Shown in pieces: positions 1 to 6,052 of a DNA stretch of 7,645 nucleotides (position 1 is its first letter; the number at the start of each line of letters is the position of its first letter). This DNA is from Methanomicrobiales archaeon. GTDB taxonomy: Archaea; Halobacteriota; Methanomicrobia; Methanomicrobiales; Methanoculleaceae. Location: NCBI GenBank assembly GCA_012797575.1, contig JAAZOW010000215.1:1-7645 (forward strand). The letters run 5' to 3'. The notes beneath the pieces are model-generated. The model was not told the origin of the DNA, ran no database searches, and saw only the letters and a program-made list of their open reading frames with translations. Made by a program: the position numbers and the translations under genes.

Positions 1-114
1 GATATCATCTCCGGCGATATGGCGCGGGATATCTTCAAGATCGTCAAGACGATCTACCCGATCCGCCGGGTCGAGATAACCAAATCCAAACTTGAGCAGA
101 TCGCGGTTGTGTAA
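1..114 (+). CDS. C-terminal fragment of an unidentified protein
   Basis: The frame is open from base 1 to a TAA at 112-114 and encodes 37 residues, starting DIISGDMARDIF and ending SKLEQIAVV. The start lies left of the window. Codon choice (GAT/ATC/GCG/CGG-rich) matches the neighbouring genes, and the short basic-hydrophobic tail with no low-complexity sequence looks like a genuine protein end. I do not recognise the family from this fragment. A conserved archaeal hypothetical or methanogenesis-marker-type protein is possible but not supported by any motif seen here. It is on the same strand as apgM but 290 bases away, so an operon link is not obvious. Confidence 0.65.
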   Translation, partial: DIISGDMARDIFKIVKTIYPIRRVEITKSKLEQIAVV

Positions 115-404
115 AACCCCGATCTGTTCGATCTATTTTCCCGGGGCTTCTGTTGCAGATCGCTGCCATGATCTCGGTATCGCCGTCTTCACGGCCGGCT
201 CACCGGGGTGGTGGTGGCAACCGCGATGGATCTCTTCCTGCGCGGCAGGTGACGGCCTGTAGTCTCGTCGAGCGAGAGCTCACGTCTGGTTCGGCAGAGT
301 CAATAGGGACATTTGAGTATTGCCCCATAGCCTGGTGTGATTGAGGGTGTCTGGTGCCCCCCAACCGGGAAGAGTAATCAGGTCAGGGATCTCACCACTT
401 CTCG
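115..404. other. Intergenic spacer before apgM, no convincing gene
   Basis: This 290-base spacer holds no open frame that looks coding. A short T-run (TATTTTC, around 133-139) shortly after the upstream stop could help end transcription, but no strong hairpin precedes it. A 5-bp inverted repeat TCTCG/CGAGA (263-267 and 273-277, loop 5) is the clearest local structure. The last 100 bases should contain the apgM promoter, yet I see no good match to the archaeal TATA consensus; AGTAATC around 373-379 is only a weak candidate. An AGGGATC stretch 12-18 bases before the apgM ATG is the only purine-rich candidate for ribosome binding. Confidence 0.4.
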
Positions 405-1643
405 ATGATTGCAGAGAAGGTGCTCTTCCTGGTTCTGGACGGGATATCTGACCGCCCCTGTGAAGGACTCGATGGACAGACCCCCCTCGCCGCTGCAGAG
501 ACACCGGTCCTCGACCGTCTGGCAGCAGAGGGGATATGCGGGATCATGGATACCATCGCCCCCGGTATACGGCCGGGGTCGGACACCTCCCACCTCGCCC
601 TGCTCGGCTACCCCCCGCAGGACTACTACACTGGCCGCGGCCCACTCGAGGCCGAGGGGACCGGGATCCACATGACCGCTGGGATGATCGGGTTTCGGTG
701 CAACTTCGCCACCATGGATGAAGACGGTCTCGTCACCGATCGCAGGGCTGGGCGGATATCTGGGACCAACCCGCTCTCAGCGGCGATCCGCGAGGGCGTG
801 GACCTCTCGGCGCTCGGTATCGGGTTCAGGTTTGAGTCGGGCGCCGGGCATCGAGCGGCCCTCGCGCTCATAGGAGAAGACCTTGGTGACGCCGTCTCAT
901 CCAACGACCCGAAGGGAGAGGGGATCAGCCCACCTCCGATCCGGGCCTGTTCAGACGACCCTGCGGATGCAAGGACCGCTCAAGCCTGCAACGAGTTCAT
1001 CAGACAGTCAGCAGAGATCCTTGCCGCCCATCCCCTGAACGAGAAGAGGCTGCAGGAAGGGCTACCTCCCGCAAACTTTCTCCTGCTCCGGGGTGCCGGG
1101 AAGATGGGGGCATTCCCCCCGTTCCAGGAGCGGTACGGGCTCTCGGGGAGCGTCATATCCGCAGCCACCCTCATATCCGGGATCGGAAAGGTCGTGGGAC
1201 TCGAACATATCCCGGTGCCGGGGACGACCGGGTCGGTCGACTCGGACCTGGATGCCAAGGTGCGGGCGATGCTTGAAGAGCTCAGAAGAAAAGATTTCGT
1301 CCTGGCAAACATCAAGGGCGCAGATGAAGCCGGCCATGATGGTGACGCGATCCAGAAACGGGACTTCATTGAGGTGATCGACGCAGCCCTCGAACCTCTG
1401 CTCACGCTCTCAGAGGATACCATACTTGTCATCTGTGCCGACCACAGCACCCCCTGCCCGGTCAGGGATCACAGCGCCGATCCCGTGCCGGTGGTCATCA
1501 GGGGGTTGGGGGTCAGGGTTGACCGGACGGCCCGGTTCGATGAAGTTTCGTGTGCAGAAGGTGGTCTCCATCGCATCAGGGGTCGTGACGTCATGCCTAT
1601 AGTCCTTGATCTAATTAATAAGAGTCATAAGTATGGCGCATGA
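405..1643 (+). CDS. apgM: 2,3-bisphosphoglycerate-independent phosphoglycerate mutase, archaeal type
   Basis: This enzyme interconverts 3-phosphoglycerate and 2-phosphoglycerate in the cytosol (glycolysis/gluconeogenesis) through a phosphoserine intermediate and divalent metals. The 412-residue length is normal for the archaeal ApgM family of the alkaline phosphatase superfamily. Visible motifs: VLDGISDRP with metal-binding D12; PGSDTSHLALLGY with the likely nucleophile S59; IKGADEAGHDGD with metal ligands D307 and H311; ICADHSTPC with D346-H347; and a further ligand candidate H356 in VRDHSADPVP. All expected catalytic positions are present, so it should be active. ATG 405 is the only plausible start, since an in-frame TAA lies at 375-377. 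The beta-helix gene begins 16 bases downstream, so the two are probably co-transcribed. Older annotations of this family use 'phosphonopyruvate decarboxylase-related' or 'homoserine kinase-like'; the motifs favour the mutase. Confidence 0.93.
   Translation: MIAEKVLFLVLDGISDRPCEGLDGQTPLAAAETPVLDRLAAEGICGIMDTIAPGIRPGSDTSHLALLGYPPQDYYTGRGPLEAEGTGIHMTAGMIGFRCNFATMDEDGLVTDRRAGRISGTNPLSAAIREGVDLSALGIGFRFESGAGHRAALALIGEDLGDAVSSNDPKGEGISPPPIRACSDDPADARTAQACNEFIRQSAEILAAHPLNEKRLQEGLPPANFLLLRGAGKMGAFPPFQERYGLSGSVISAATLISGIGKVVGLEHIPVPGTTGSVDSDLDAKVRAMLEELRRKDFVLANIKGADEAGHDGDAIQKRDFIEVIDAALEPLLTLSEDTILVICADHSTPCPVRDHSADPVPVVIRGLGVRVDRTARFDEVSCAEGGLHRIRGRDVMPIVLDLINKSHKYGA
1615..1622 (+). promoter_or_regulatory. 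Possible internal TATA-like box for the beta-helix gene
   Basis: TTAATAAG lies in an unusually AT-rich stretch at the 3' end of apgM, about 38 bases before ATG 1660. Archaeal TATA boxes usually sit about 25-30 bases before the transcription start, which would give a start near 1645 and a very short leader. The AT richness could also simply reflect the lysine/asparagine codons of the C-terminal LINKSHKYGA tail. Confidence 0.25.
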
Positions 1644-1659
1644 AGGTTATACACGATAA

Positions 1660-2505
1660 ATGGAATCGACAGGAGACCACGACTGGGCAGGGGTCTGCAC
1701 CCTCCCGGATCATACCAGGCTTGAAGAGAGGACGCTCAGAACCGACCAGGATATCATCATCGCAGACCGATGCCGGATCGACTACGGTCTCTCGGGCAGG
1801 GAGATCGTGGTCTGTGAGTTCTGTAAGATCAACGGTAACATCGTGGCGAGCGGTGATGCGAGGATAGATAACTGGTGTGATGTCGGCGGGGACGTCATCG
1901 TAGAGGATGACGCCTACCTCGGCGAGGGCGTGAAGATCCAGGGAAAACTGGTCGTCAAAGGTGATCTCGATATCGGAGATAACGTCCAGATCGAGCGCGG
2001 CTTTGAGGCGAAAGGCTGGATCTCGATACGAAACCCGATGCCGGTCATCATCTACATCATGATGTACCTCGTGGCCGTCCTCGGTATCGAGAGGGAGGAC
2101 GAGCTGGACGCCTTCCTCGAGAAGGTCTTTGGCGATGATGAGAGGCCGGTCGGGACGCCGCTGATGATCCCGGCCGGCGCCACCATGAATATGCAGACCT
2201 TCTCGGTGCCGGGGAAGATGACCATCGGGTCAGGGTGCCGGCTGCACGGAAACATCCGCGCCAGGGCCGTTGTAGTCCGGGAGGAGACGACGATATTTGG
2301 GAGTCTCCACGTACAGGAGAACGCGAACATCGCCCCGGGATCGGTCATCCACGGTGACATCCAGAGCGAGGGCGATGTGATTATCGAGCAGGATGCGCAT
2401 GTCCTTGGGAACGTCTCCTGCCGGGGTCTTACCCTGCACGAGGATGCCCGTGTGGACGGGATCATCCGGGCGCCAGGGGGCCTGAAGATCGAGAGGCGAA
2501 ATTGA
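1660..2505 (+). CDS. Bactofilin/CcmA-like beta-helix protein with hydrophobic insert
   Basis: This 281-residue protein is made mostly of short repeats typical of a parallel beta-helix, such as GDVIVEDDAYLGEGVKIQG, GDLDIGDNVQIE, HGDIQSEGDVIIEQDAHVLG and LTLHEDARVDGIIRAPGG. The pattern fits polymer-forming cytoskeletal (bactofilin/CcmA, COG1664-type) or hexapeptide acyltransferase-like folds. The helix is in two blocks, about residues 28-124 and 168-280. Between them is a hydrophobic segment (127-143, PMPVIIYIMMYLVAVLG) and an acidic helical stretch (144-161), suggesting membrane attachment. A CxxC pair (C52, C55) and single cysteines C73, C193 and C254 are present. No acyltransferase catalytic histidine motif stands out, so a structural role is preferred. 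An in-frame TAA lies directly before ATG 1660, fixing the first possible start. The purine stretch GAAGG 1642-1646 may be the ribosome site. The stop overlaps the next gene. Target and function are unknown. Confidence 0.75.
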   Translation: MESTGDHDWAGVCTLPDHTRLEERTLRTDQDIIIADRCRIDYGLSGREIVVCEFCKINGNIVASGDARIDNWCDVGGDVIVEDDAYLGEGVKIQGKLVVKGDLDIGDNVQIERGFEAKGWISIRNPMPVIIYIMMYLVAVLGIEREDELDAFLEKVFGDDERPVGTPLMIPAGATMNMQTFSVPGKMTIGSGCRLHGNIRARAVVVREETTIFGSLHVQENANIAPGSVIHGDIQSEGDVIIEQDAHVLGNVSCRGLTLHEDARVDGIIRAPGGLKIERRN

Positions 2506-3341
2506 TGACGATCGCAGATATTCTTGAAGTTGACGGGTGCCGGTTGGTTGAACCGTCATTTGCTGAGCTGACTACGAACTCCCATACGGATCTCCTGCTC
2601 CAGATGATGGCGGACGAGGCCCGTCTCCTGGTCGATGAAGATGAGGAGCTGATTGCGTTTGCGCTTCATGATGGATCGGGGTGGCACGCTGCCTCGTTCC
2701 TCTTCCGGGATGCGACGCTCGCTCTTATTGAACGATTTGAGGAGGTTGGCGGCGATATCTACCAGGAAGATCGGGCAGCATGGCTCTCGGCGGTCCGTGA
2801 ATACTACAGTCTCGATATATCCAAGGCTGCCACTCCGGCCTTTGAAGACCTCTCCCCCGGCCGGGAGGAGAAGATCCGTGACCTCATCGGTAAAGTCTGG
2901 GGCGACCGACCGGGAGCCCGCTGCCTTGACTGCTGTTGTGGGTCTGGTGTCGGATCCGTGGCCCTCCGGGCATCTGGTATGCAGTCCCTTGCTTACGATA
3001 ACGATCCCGCGCTCCTCGCGCTCGGCCTCTCCCGGGGCCGCCTTGCGCCCTCCGAGACCATGTGCATCGACGCGCGGGAAGCGTCCCGGTACATCGGGCC
3101 GGCGCCCCTCGGGGCCATCTTCATGGCCGGGGAGATATACTCTTACAATGCCGATATCTGGGCGGCGATCGTCGCGGACCTGCTCACCCTCACCGACGAG
3201 GTGCTGATCACCGTCAGGACCGAGCCCGAAGCGGCCCTGGTGGAGGAGTGGTGCGCCGGGCAGTGGTGGGATACCGAGGTCTTTGAGAACCGACGGGATG
3301 CCCTCTACGACCGGTGGTGTTGCGTCGCGCAGCGGGCATGA
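2505..3341 (+). CDS. SAM-dependent methyltransferase-like protein
   Basis: This 278-residue protein has two parts. Residues 1-135 form an acidic, mostly helical N-terminal region with no motif I recognise. Residues 138-278 resemble a class I (Rossmann) SAM-dependent methyltransferase: the glycine-rich loop is CLDCCCGSGVG (140-150), LAYDNDP (162-168) supplies the acidic residue after strand 2 (D165), CIDAREA (187-193) carries D189, and IFMAGEIYSYN (205-215) lies where a substrate-side motif is expected. The substrate cannot be told from sequence. Three consecutive cysteines in the SAM loop are odd. ATG 2505 is chosen: its A is the last base of the upstream TGA (TGATG), typical of translational coupling, with GAGAGG 8 bases before it. 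A TTG one codon earlier is the less likely start. An AT-rich promoter region follows, so this probably ends the apgM cluster. Confidence 0.7.
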   Translation: MTIADILEVDGCRLVEPSFAELTTNSHTDLLLQMMADEARLLVDEDEELIAFALHDGSGWHAASFLFRDATLALIERFEEVGGDIYQEDRAAWLSAVREYYSLDISKAATPAFEDLSPGREEKIRDLIGKVWGDRPGARCLDCCCGSGVGSVALRASGMQSLAYDNDPALLALGLSRGRLAPSETMCIDAREASRYIGPAPLGAIFMAGEIYSYNADIWAAIVADLLTLTDEVLITVRTEPEAALVEEWCAGQWWDTEVFENRRDALYDRWCCVAQRA

Positions 3342-3364
3342 GTCCTCGGCCTTGCAGCCTGGAC

Positions 3365-3394
3365 AATATATAACTCCAAATATATTCAATATAT
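3365..3394 (+). promoter_or_regulatory. AT-rich promoter region of the MFS gene, three AATATAT copies
   Basis: AATATAT occurs at 3365-3371, 3379-3385 and 3388-3394 in an AT-rich island between two GC-rich genes. Each resembles an archaeal TATA box. The last copy would place a transcription start near 3420, only about 10 bases before ATG 3431, giving a nearly leaderless transcript, which fits the lack of a good ribosome-binding site. The first copy would start transcription near 3396. Confidence 0.6.
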
Positions 3395-3400
3395 CTTACC

Positions 3401-3415
3401 AAATTTCTCCTTTGA
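3401..3415 (+). terminator. Possible T-rich terminator after the methyltransferase gene
   Basis: AAATTTCTCCTTTGA is a pyrimidine-rich stretch 60 bases after the methyltransferase stop. Archaeal termination often uses T-rich tracts without a hairpin, but this one is interrupted and overlaps the promoter region of the next gene, so support is weak. Confidence 0.2.
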
Positions 3416-3430
3416 TTCGGTGCATTATTC

Positions 3431-4603
3431 ATGAATACTGCGAAGCGCATATACAACGTTTTATTTATATCGGTCTTCGCCACCATGCTCGGGCTCGGTG
3501 TTGTAAGCCCCCTCCTCCCGATCTACGCTAAAGACCTGGGCGCGACCGGCATATGGCTCGGCATCATCTTCTCAGCCTTCGCTCTCTCCCGATCGATCTT
3601 CATGCCGATCATCGGCCGGATATCTGACAGGCGGGGGAGGAAGTGGATCATCCTCACCGGGATGTTCGCCTACGCGGTGCTCTCACTTGGCTACCTCATC
3701 GCCGGAAGCGTCTACTCGCTCACCGCCGTCCGCCTCGCCCACGGGATCGCATCGGCCATGGTTGTTCCGATAGCCATGGCCTACATCGCTGACCTCTCCG
3801 AGAAGGGAAAGGAAGGGAGTCACATGGGTAACTTCTCCATATCGATGTTCCTCGGCATGGGGATGGGTCCGCTGCTCGGGGGGTTCCTCAACGACGCCTT
3901 CGGGATGCCGTCGGTCTTCTACGCCATGGCAGGTCTTTCAGCATTTGCAACGATCCTCGTCGCGATCTCTCTTCCGGAAGCAAGATCTGGGTCGCTTGAG
4001 GATCCCGTCACAAAACCCGCTCCGATACGGGAGATCTTCAGACTGCCGGTTATGCGTGGAGTTATGATCTTCTCCTTCCTCAGCGCTCTTGGCCGTGGGG
4101 GCATGATGGTCTTTGTCCCGGTCTTCGCTCCGCTGATCGCGATCAGCCCGTTTGAGGTAGGTGTTGTTCTCTCTGCAAACACCTTCCTGATGGCGCTCCT
4201 CCAGGTGCCGATCGGAAGGCTCACCGATACCGGGAACAAGGTCGCCCTGATCGTCACCGGGTCAGCCCTGATAGCGATATCACTCGCCGCAATCCCACTC
4301 TCCGGATCGTTCTGGCCCTTAATCGCGACGACTTCGCTCATCGGTGTCGGAGGCGCCATCCAACAGCCATCGATCATGGCCCTGACGGTCGATGTGGGCC
4401 GAACCATCGGTATGGGGACCTCGATGGGTGCCTACAACACGGTCTTTGGCATCGGGATGATCATCGCACCGCTGCTTGGAGGTGCGTTCATGGACTTCGT
4501 CGGTGTTGAGGCGGTTTTCTATGTGGGCGGGGCGATAAGCCTGCTTGGGACCGTGGTTTTTGCCATGATGATGTGGGAAGGTCCTCGCCCCTCCACTGCC
4601 TGA
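3431..4603 (+). CDS. Major facilitator superfamily transporter, probable drug/efflux type
   Basis: This 390-residue, strongly hydrophobic protein has the length and spacing of a 12-helix MFS permease in the cytoplasmic membrane. The diagnostic loop between helices 2 and 3 is GRISDRRGRK (62-71), a clean motif A. A motif B-like RLAHG (101-105) lies in helix 4. GMGMGPLLGGFLND (142-155) resembles motif C of proton-coupled antiporters, which favours drug or metabolite efflux. A second-half echo of motif A (GRLTDTGNK, 262-270) and of motif C (IAPLLGGAFMD, 345-355) shows the internal duplication. The central cytoplasmic loop is about residues 182-208. The substrate is not predictable. ATG 3431 follows the AT-rich promoter closely and MNTAKR is a normal cytosolic start. 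It seems to be transcribed alone, with promoter-like sequence on both sides. Confidence 0.88.
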   Translation: MNTAKRIYNVLFISVFATMLGLGVVSPLLPIYAKDLGATGIWLGIIFSAFALSRSIFMPIIGRISDRRGRKWIILTGMFAYAVLSLGYLIAGSVYSLTAVRLAHGIASAMVVPIAMAYIADLSEKGKEGSHMGNFSISMFLGMGMGPLLGGFLNDAFGMPSVFYAMAGLSAFATILVAISLPEARSGSLEDPVTKPAPIREIFRLPVMRGVMIFSFLSALGRGGMMVFVPVFAPLIAISPFEVGVVLSANTFLMALLQVPIGRLTDTGNKVALIVTGSALIAISLAAIPLSGSFWPLIATTSLIGVGGAIQQPSIMALTVDVGRTIGMGTSMGAYNTVFGIGMIIAPLLGGAFMDFVGVEAVFYVGGAISLLGTVVFAMMMWEGPRPSTA

Positions 4604-4606
4604 TGT

Positions 4607-4622
4607 CTCTTACCCCCTTTCC
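4607..4622 (+). terminator. Possible pyrimidine-tract terminator after the MFS gene
   Basis: The run CTCTTACCCCCTTTCC begins a few bases after the MFS stop. It is pyrimidine-rich but has few consecutive Ts and no hairpin, so it is only a candidate archaeal terminator. Confidence 0.25.
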
Positions 4623-4661
4623 TGTGTTGAAATATTCCTTAATGGCCGTAAAACGGTATTG

Positions 4662-4669
4662 CGCATGCG
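4662..4669. promoter_or_regulatory. 8-bp palindrome CGCATGCG beside a TATA-like box
   Basis: CGCATGCG is a perfect palindrome five bases upstream of the TATA-like TTTATGTA. This is where a BRE element or a repressor/activator operator would lie. The site is short and could be chance. Confidence 0.25.
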
Positions 4670-4674
4670 ATATG

Positions 4675-4682
4675 TTTATGTA
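4675..4682 (+). promoter_or_regulatory. TATA-like box of the PAS sensor gene
   Basis: TTTATGTA lies in the AT-rich segment TATGTTTATGTATTAG and is close to the archaeal TATA consensus. It predicts a transcription start around 4705 and a leader of about 70 bases before ATG 4777, much longer than the near-leaderless layout proposed for the MFS gene. Confidence 0.5.
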
Positions 4683-4710
4683 TTAGCTTTGCTATCTTGT
4701 GGTACGCTGG

Positions 4711-4768
4711 AGCGCGCGCTTGGAAGACGGGTGACCGTTGCAGGCACGTCTGGCACGAACGAGACGGT
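4711..4768 (+). promoter_or_regulatory. Foldable leader of the PAS sensor gene
   Basis: The predicted leader contains the 10-bp palindrome AGCGCGCGCT (4711-4720). A small hairpin follows: ACGG (4727-4730), a GNRA-type GTGA loop (4731-4734) and CCGT (4735-4738). AGACGG occurs twice, at 4725-4730 and 4762-4767. CGTCT (4747-4751) can pair with either copy, and the second copy overlaps the GGT that is the best ribosome-binding candidate 8 bases before the ATG. The stems are short, so regulation is only a hypothesis. Confidence 0.25.
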
Positions 4769-4776
4769 AAAACAGC

Positions 4777-5829
4777 ATGATAGCTCCTCATGATCACATC
4801 CTCATGCTCCCCCTGGCCCCTTGTGCGGGTCTCCATGTACTCTGTAGCCGTGGTCTGGTTCCTCTCCCCGAGGGGGCCACAGGCCCTTTTACCGTCTTGC
4901 TCGTTGGTTTCACCATCATCAGCATCACCCTTGGGCTCTTCGGCGTCTGGCTCAAGGAGCGGGATGTGGCCGCTCGTATCGCAGGTATGAGTGCGAGTAT
5001 CAGGGCTGCGAGTGACGGCAACGGTGTCCCGGTCCGCTTCCCGGTGGTCGGGAACGATCCGATCTCAGAATTCGCCCGGGACCTCAACCATGCCTTCGAT
5101 GAACTGGAACGGTCCCGGCAGGAGCTCGAGGAGAGCAGGGACCGTTACCACCACCTCTTTGAGAGCGGTAACGACTTCCTGCTCGTCTGTGCGGTCGGGG
5201 AGGCCGGTACGCCCTACCGGGTACTTGACGCAAACGCCCTTGCCTGCCAGAGCCTTGGCTACACCCGGGAGGAGCTGCTCACCGCCACTCCACAGTCGGT
5301 CATCCGCCTTGGAGGTGACTTTGCAAGAGATGACCGCCGCCTTCACAGCGCAGACCTGATCCCCCGGCAGGGCGATCGAATCCCGGTCGAGGCGACTGTT
5401 CATCAGATCAGGCTCGGGGGCACCCCGGCGGTCCTCATCATAGCCCGGGATGTGACGGAACGGCGGCGGCTCGAGAGCGAGCTGATGGATCATCGCTACC
5501 ACCTGGAAGAGCTGGTCACACAGAGGACCAGGGAACTCTGGACGGCAAATAGGTGCCTCAAGCAGGAGATCAGGGAGCGGACGCGGGTGGAGCAGGAGCG
5601 GGCTGAAGCACACCGGCAGATCGAGAGGAACATCGAACAGTTCGCGATCCTGACCGATCATATCAGAAATCCGTTGCAGGTCATCCAGGGGATGGCTGAT
5701 CTCATCGACGACGAACGGGCAGAGAGGATCAAGGAGCAGGTCAGGCAGATCCACGATATCCTCAGGCAGCTTGACAGGGGGTGGGTGGAGTCTGAGAAGG
5801 TTCGGAAGTACCTGGAGCGGTGCCGGTGA
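4777..5829 (+). CDS. Membrane-anchored HAMP-PAS signalling protein without kinase ATPase domain
   Basis: This 350-residue sensor has a weakly hydrophobic N-terminus (residues 8-23), a clear membrane helix (38-59, FTVLLVGFTIISITLGLFGV), a HAMP-like linker (about 60-112, with GNDPISEFARDLNHAF matching the second HAMP helix), a PAS domain (about 123-228, from YHHLFESGNDFLLVCAV to ARDVTERRRLE), a long coiled coil (229-290) and a HisKA-like end with LTDHIRNPLQVIQG (292-305). It stops at 350 with no N, G1 or G2 boxes of a histidine kinase ATPase. In the usual H-E-I-R-N-P-L box the histidine position is D294, and H295 is shifted by one. It may pass signals by dimer partners or bind a separate kinase or regulator; the PAS ligand is unknown. 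An in-frame TAA at 4768-4770 makes ATG 4777 the first start. I recall similar LDRGWVESEKV tails in Methanomicrobiales PAS proteins. Confidence 0.8.
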   Translation: MIAPHDHILMLPLAPCAGLHVLCSRGLVPLPEGATGPFTVLLVGFTIISITLGLFGVWLKERDVAARIAGMSASIRAASDGNGVPVRFPVVGNDPISEFARDLNHAFDELERSRQELEESRDRYHHLFESGNDFLLVCAVGEAGTPYRVLDANALACQSLGYTREELLTATPQSVIRLGGDFARDDRRLHSADLIPRQGDRIPVEATVHQIRLGGTPAVLIIARDVTERRRLESELMDHRYHLEELVTQRTRELWTANRCLKQEIRERTRVEQERAEAHRQIERNIEQFAILTDHIRNPLQVIQGMADLIDDERAERIKEQVRQIHDILRQLDRGWVESEKVRKYLERCR

Positions 5830-6052
5830 CCATGAACCCAAGGCAAGACGCAAGATCGCTGTAACCGATCTCTTGAGGGTGCACCCGCTACCCCTGAATG
5901 CCCTCCCGATCTCGCGAGAGGGTGGATCGGTGCAGATCGGCCAAACCCCAGAATCTCCCCTCTGTGACGAGGCGGATGCTAAGTCCCTGCCACCGTCTCA
6001 GGGACCGCATTTCCAGAAGGTTCAGTCTGTATGTGTCCTGGGGGGTGATCTT
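5830..6052. other. Convergent spacer with clustered palindromes
   Basis: This spacer lies between the 3' ends of the PAS gene and the helicase gene and holds no convincing gene. It contains GGGTGCACCC (5877-5886) and TCTCGCGAGA (5910-5919), both perfect palindromes; CCGATC/GATCGG (5906-5911 and 5925-5930); and the hairpin at 5983-6005. Two similar stretches, CCGATCTCTTGAGGG (5865-5879) and CCGATCTCGCGAGAGGG (5906-5922), look like a degenerate repeat. Confidence 0.45.
5983..6005. terminator. Hairpin between convergent genes, candidate bidirectional terminator
   Basis: GTCCCTG (5983-5989) and CAGGGAC (5999-6005) form a perfect 7-bp stem with a 9-base loop. It lies 48 bases past the helicase stop and about 150 bases past the PAS stop. 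No long T-tract follows on either strand, so termination is not assured. Confidence 0.4.

Noticed and set aside
153..344. 63-codon open frame on the + strand in the spacer before apgM
   Set aside because: Low-complexity serine/arginine/glycine composition, no ribosome site, no recognisable motif and no coupling to a neighbour. It looks like chance openness in GC-rich DNA.
1640..1867. 75-codon + frame whose ATG overlaps the apgM stop (ATGA)
   Set aside because: The ATGA overlap is attractive, but the product is arginine/serine/threonine-rich and lies over the real beta-helix frame starting at 1660, which shows clear repeat structure.
2556..3389. 277-codon antisense open frame opposite the methyltransferase gene
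   Set aside because: Typical mirror frame of a GC-rich gene. The sense frame has SAM-binding motifs and a coupled start; the antisense product has no recognisable domain.
3919..4407. 162-codon antisense frame inside the MFS gene
   Set aside because: Shadow of a hydrophobic sense gene. No promoter or ribosome site supports it.
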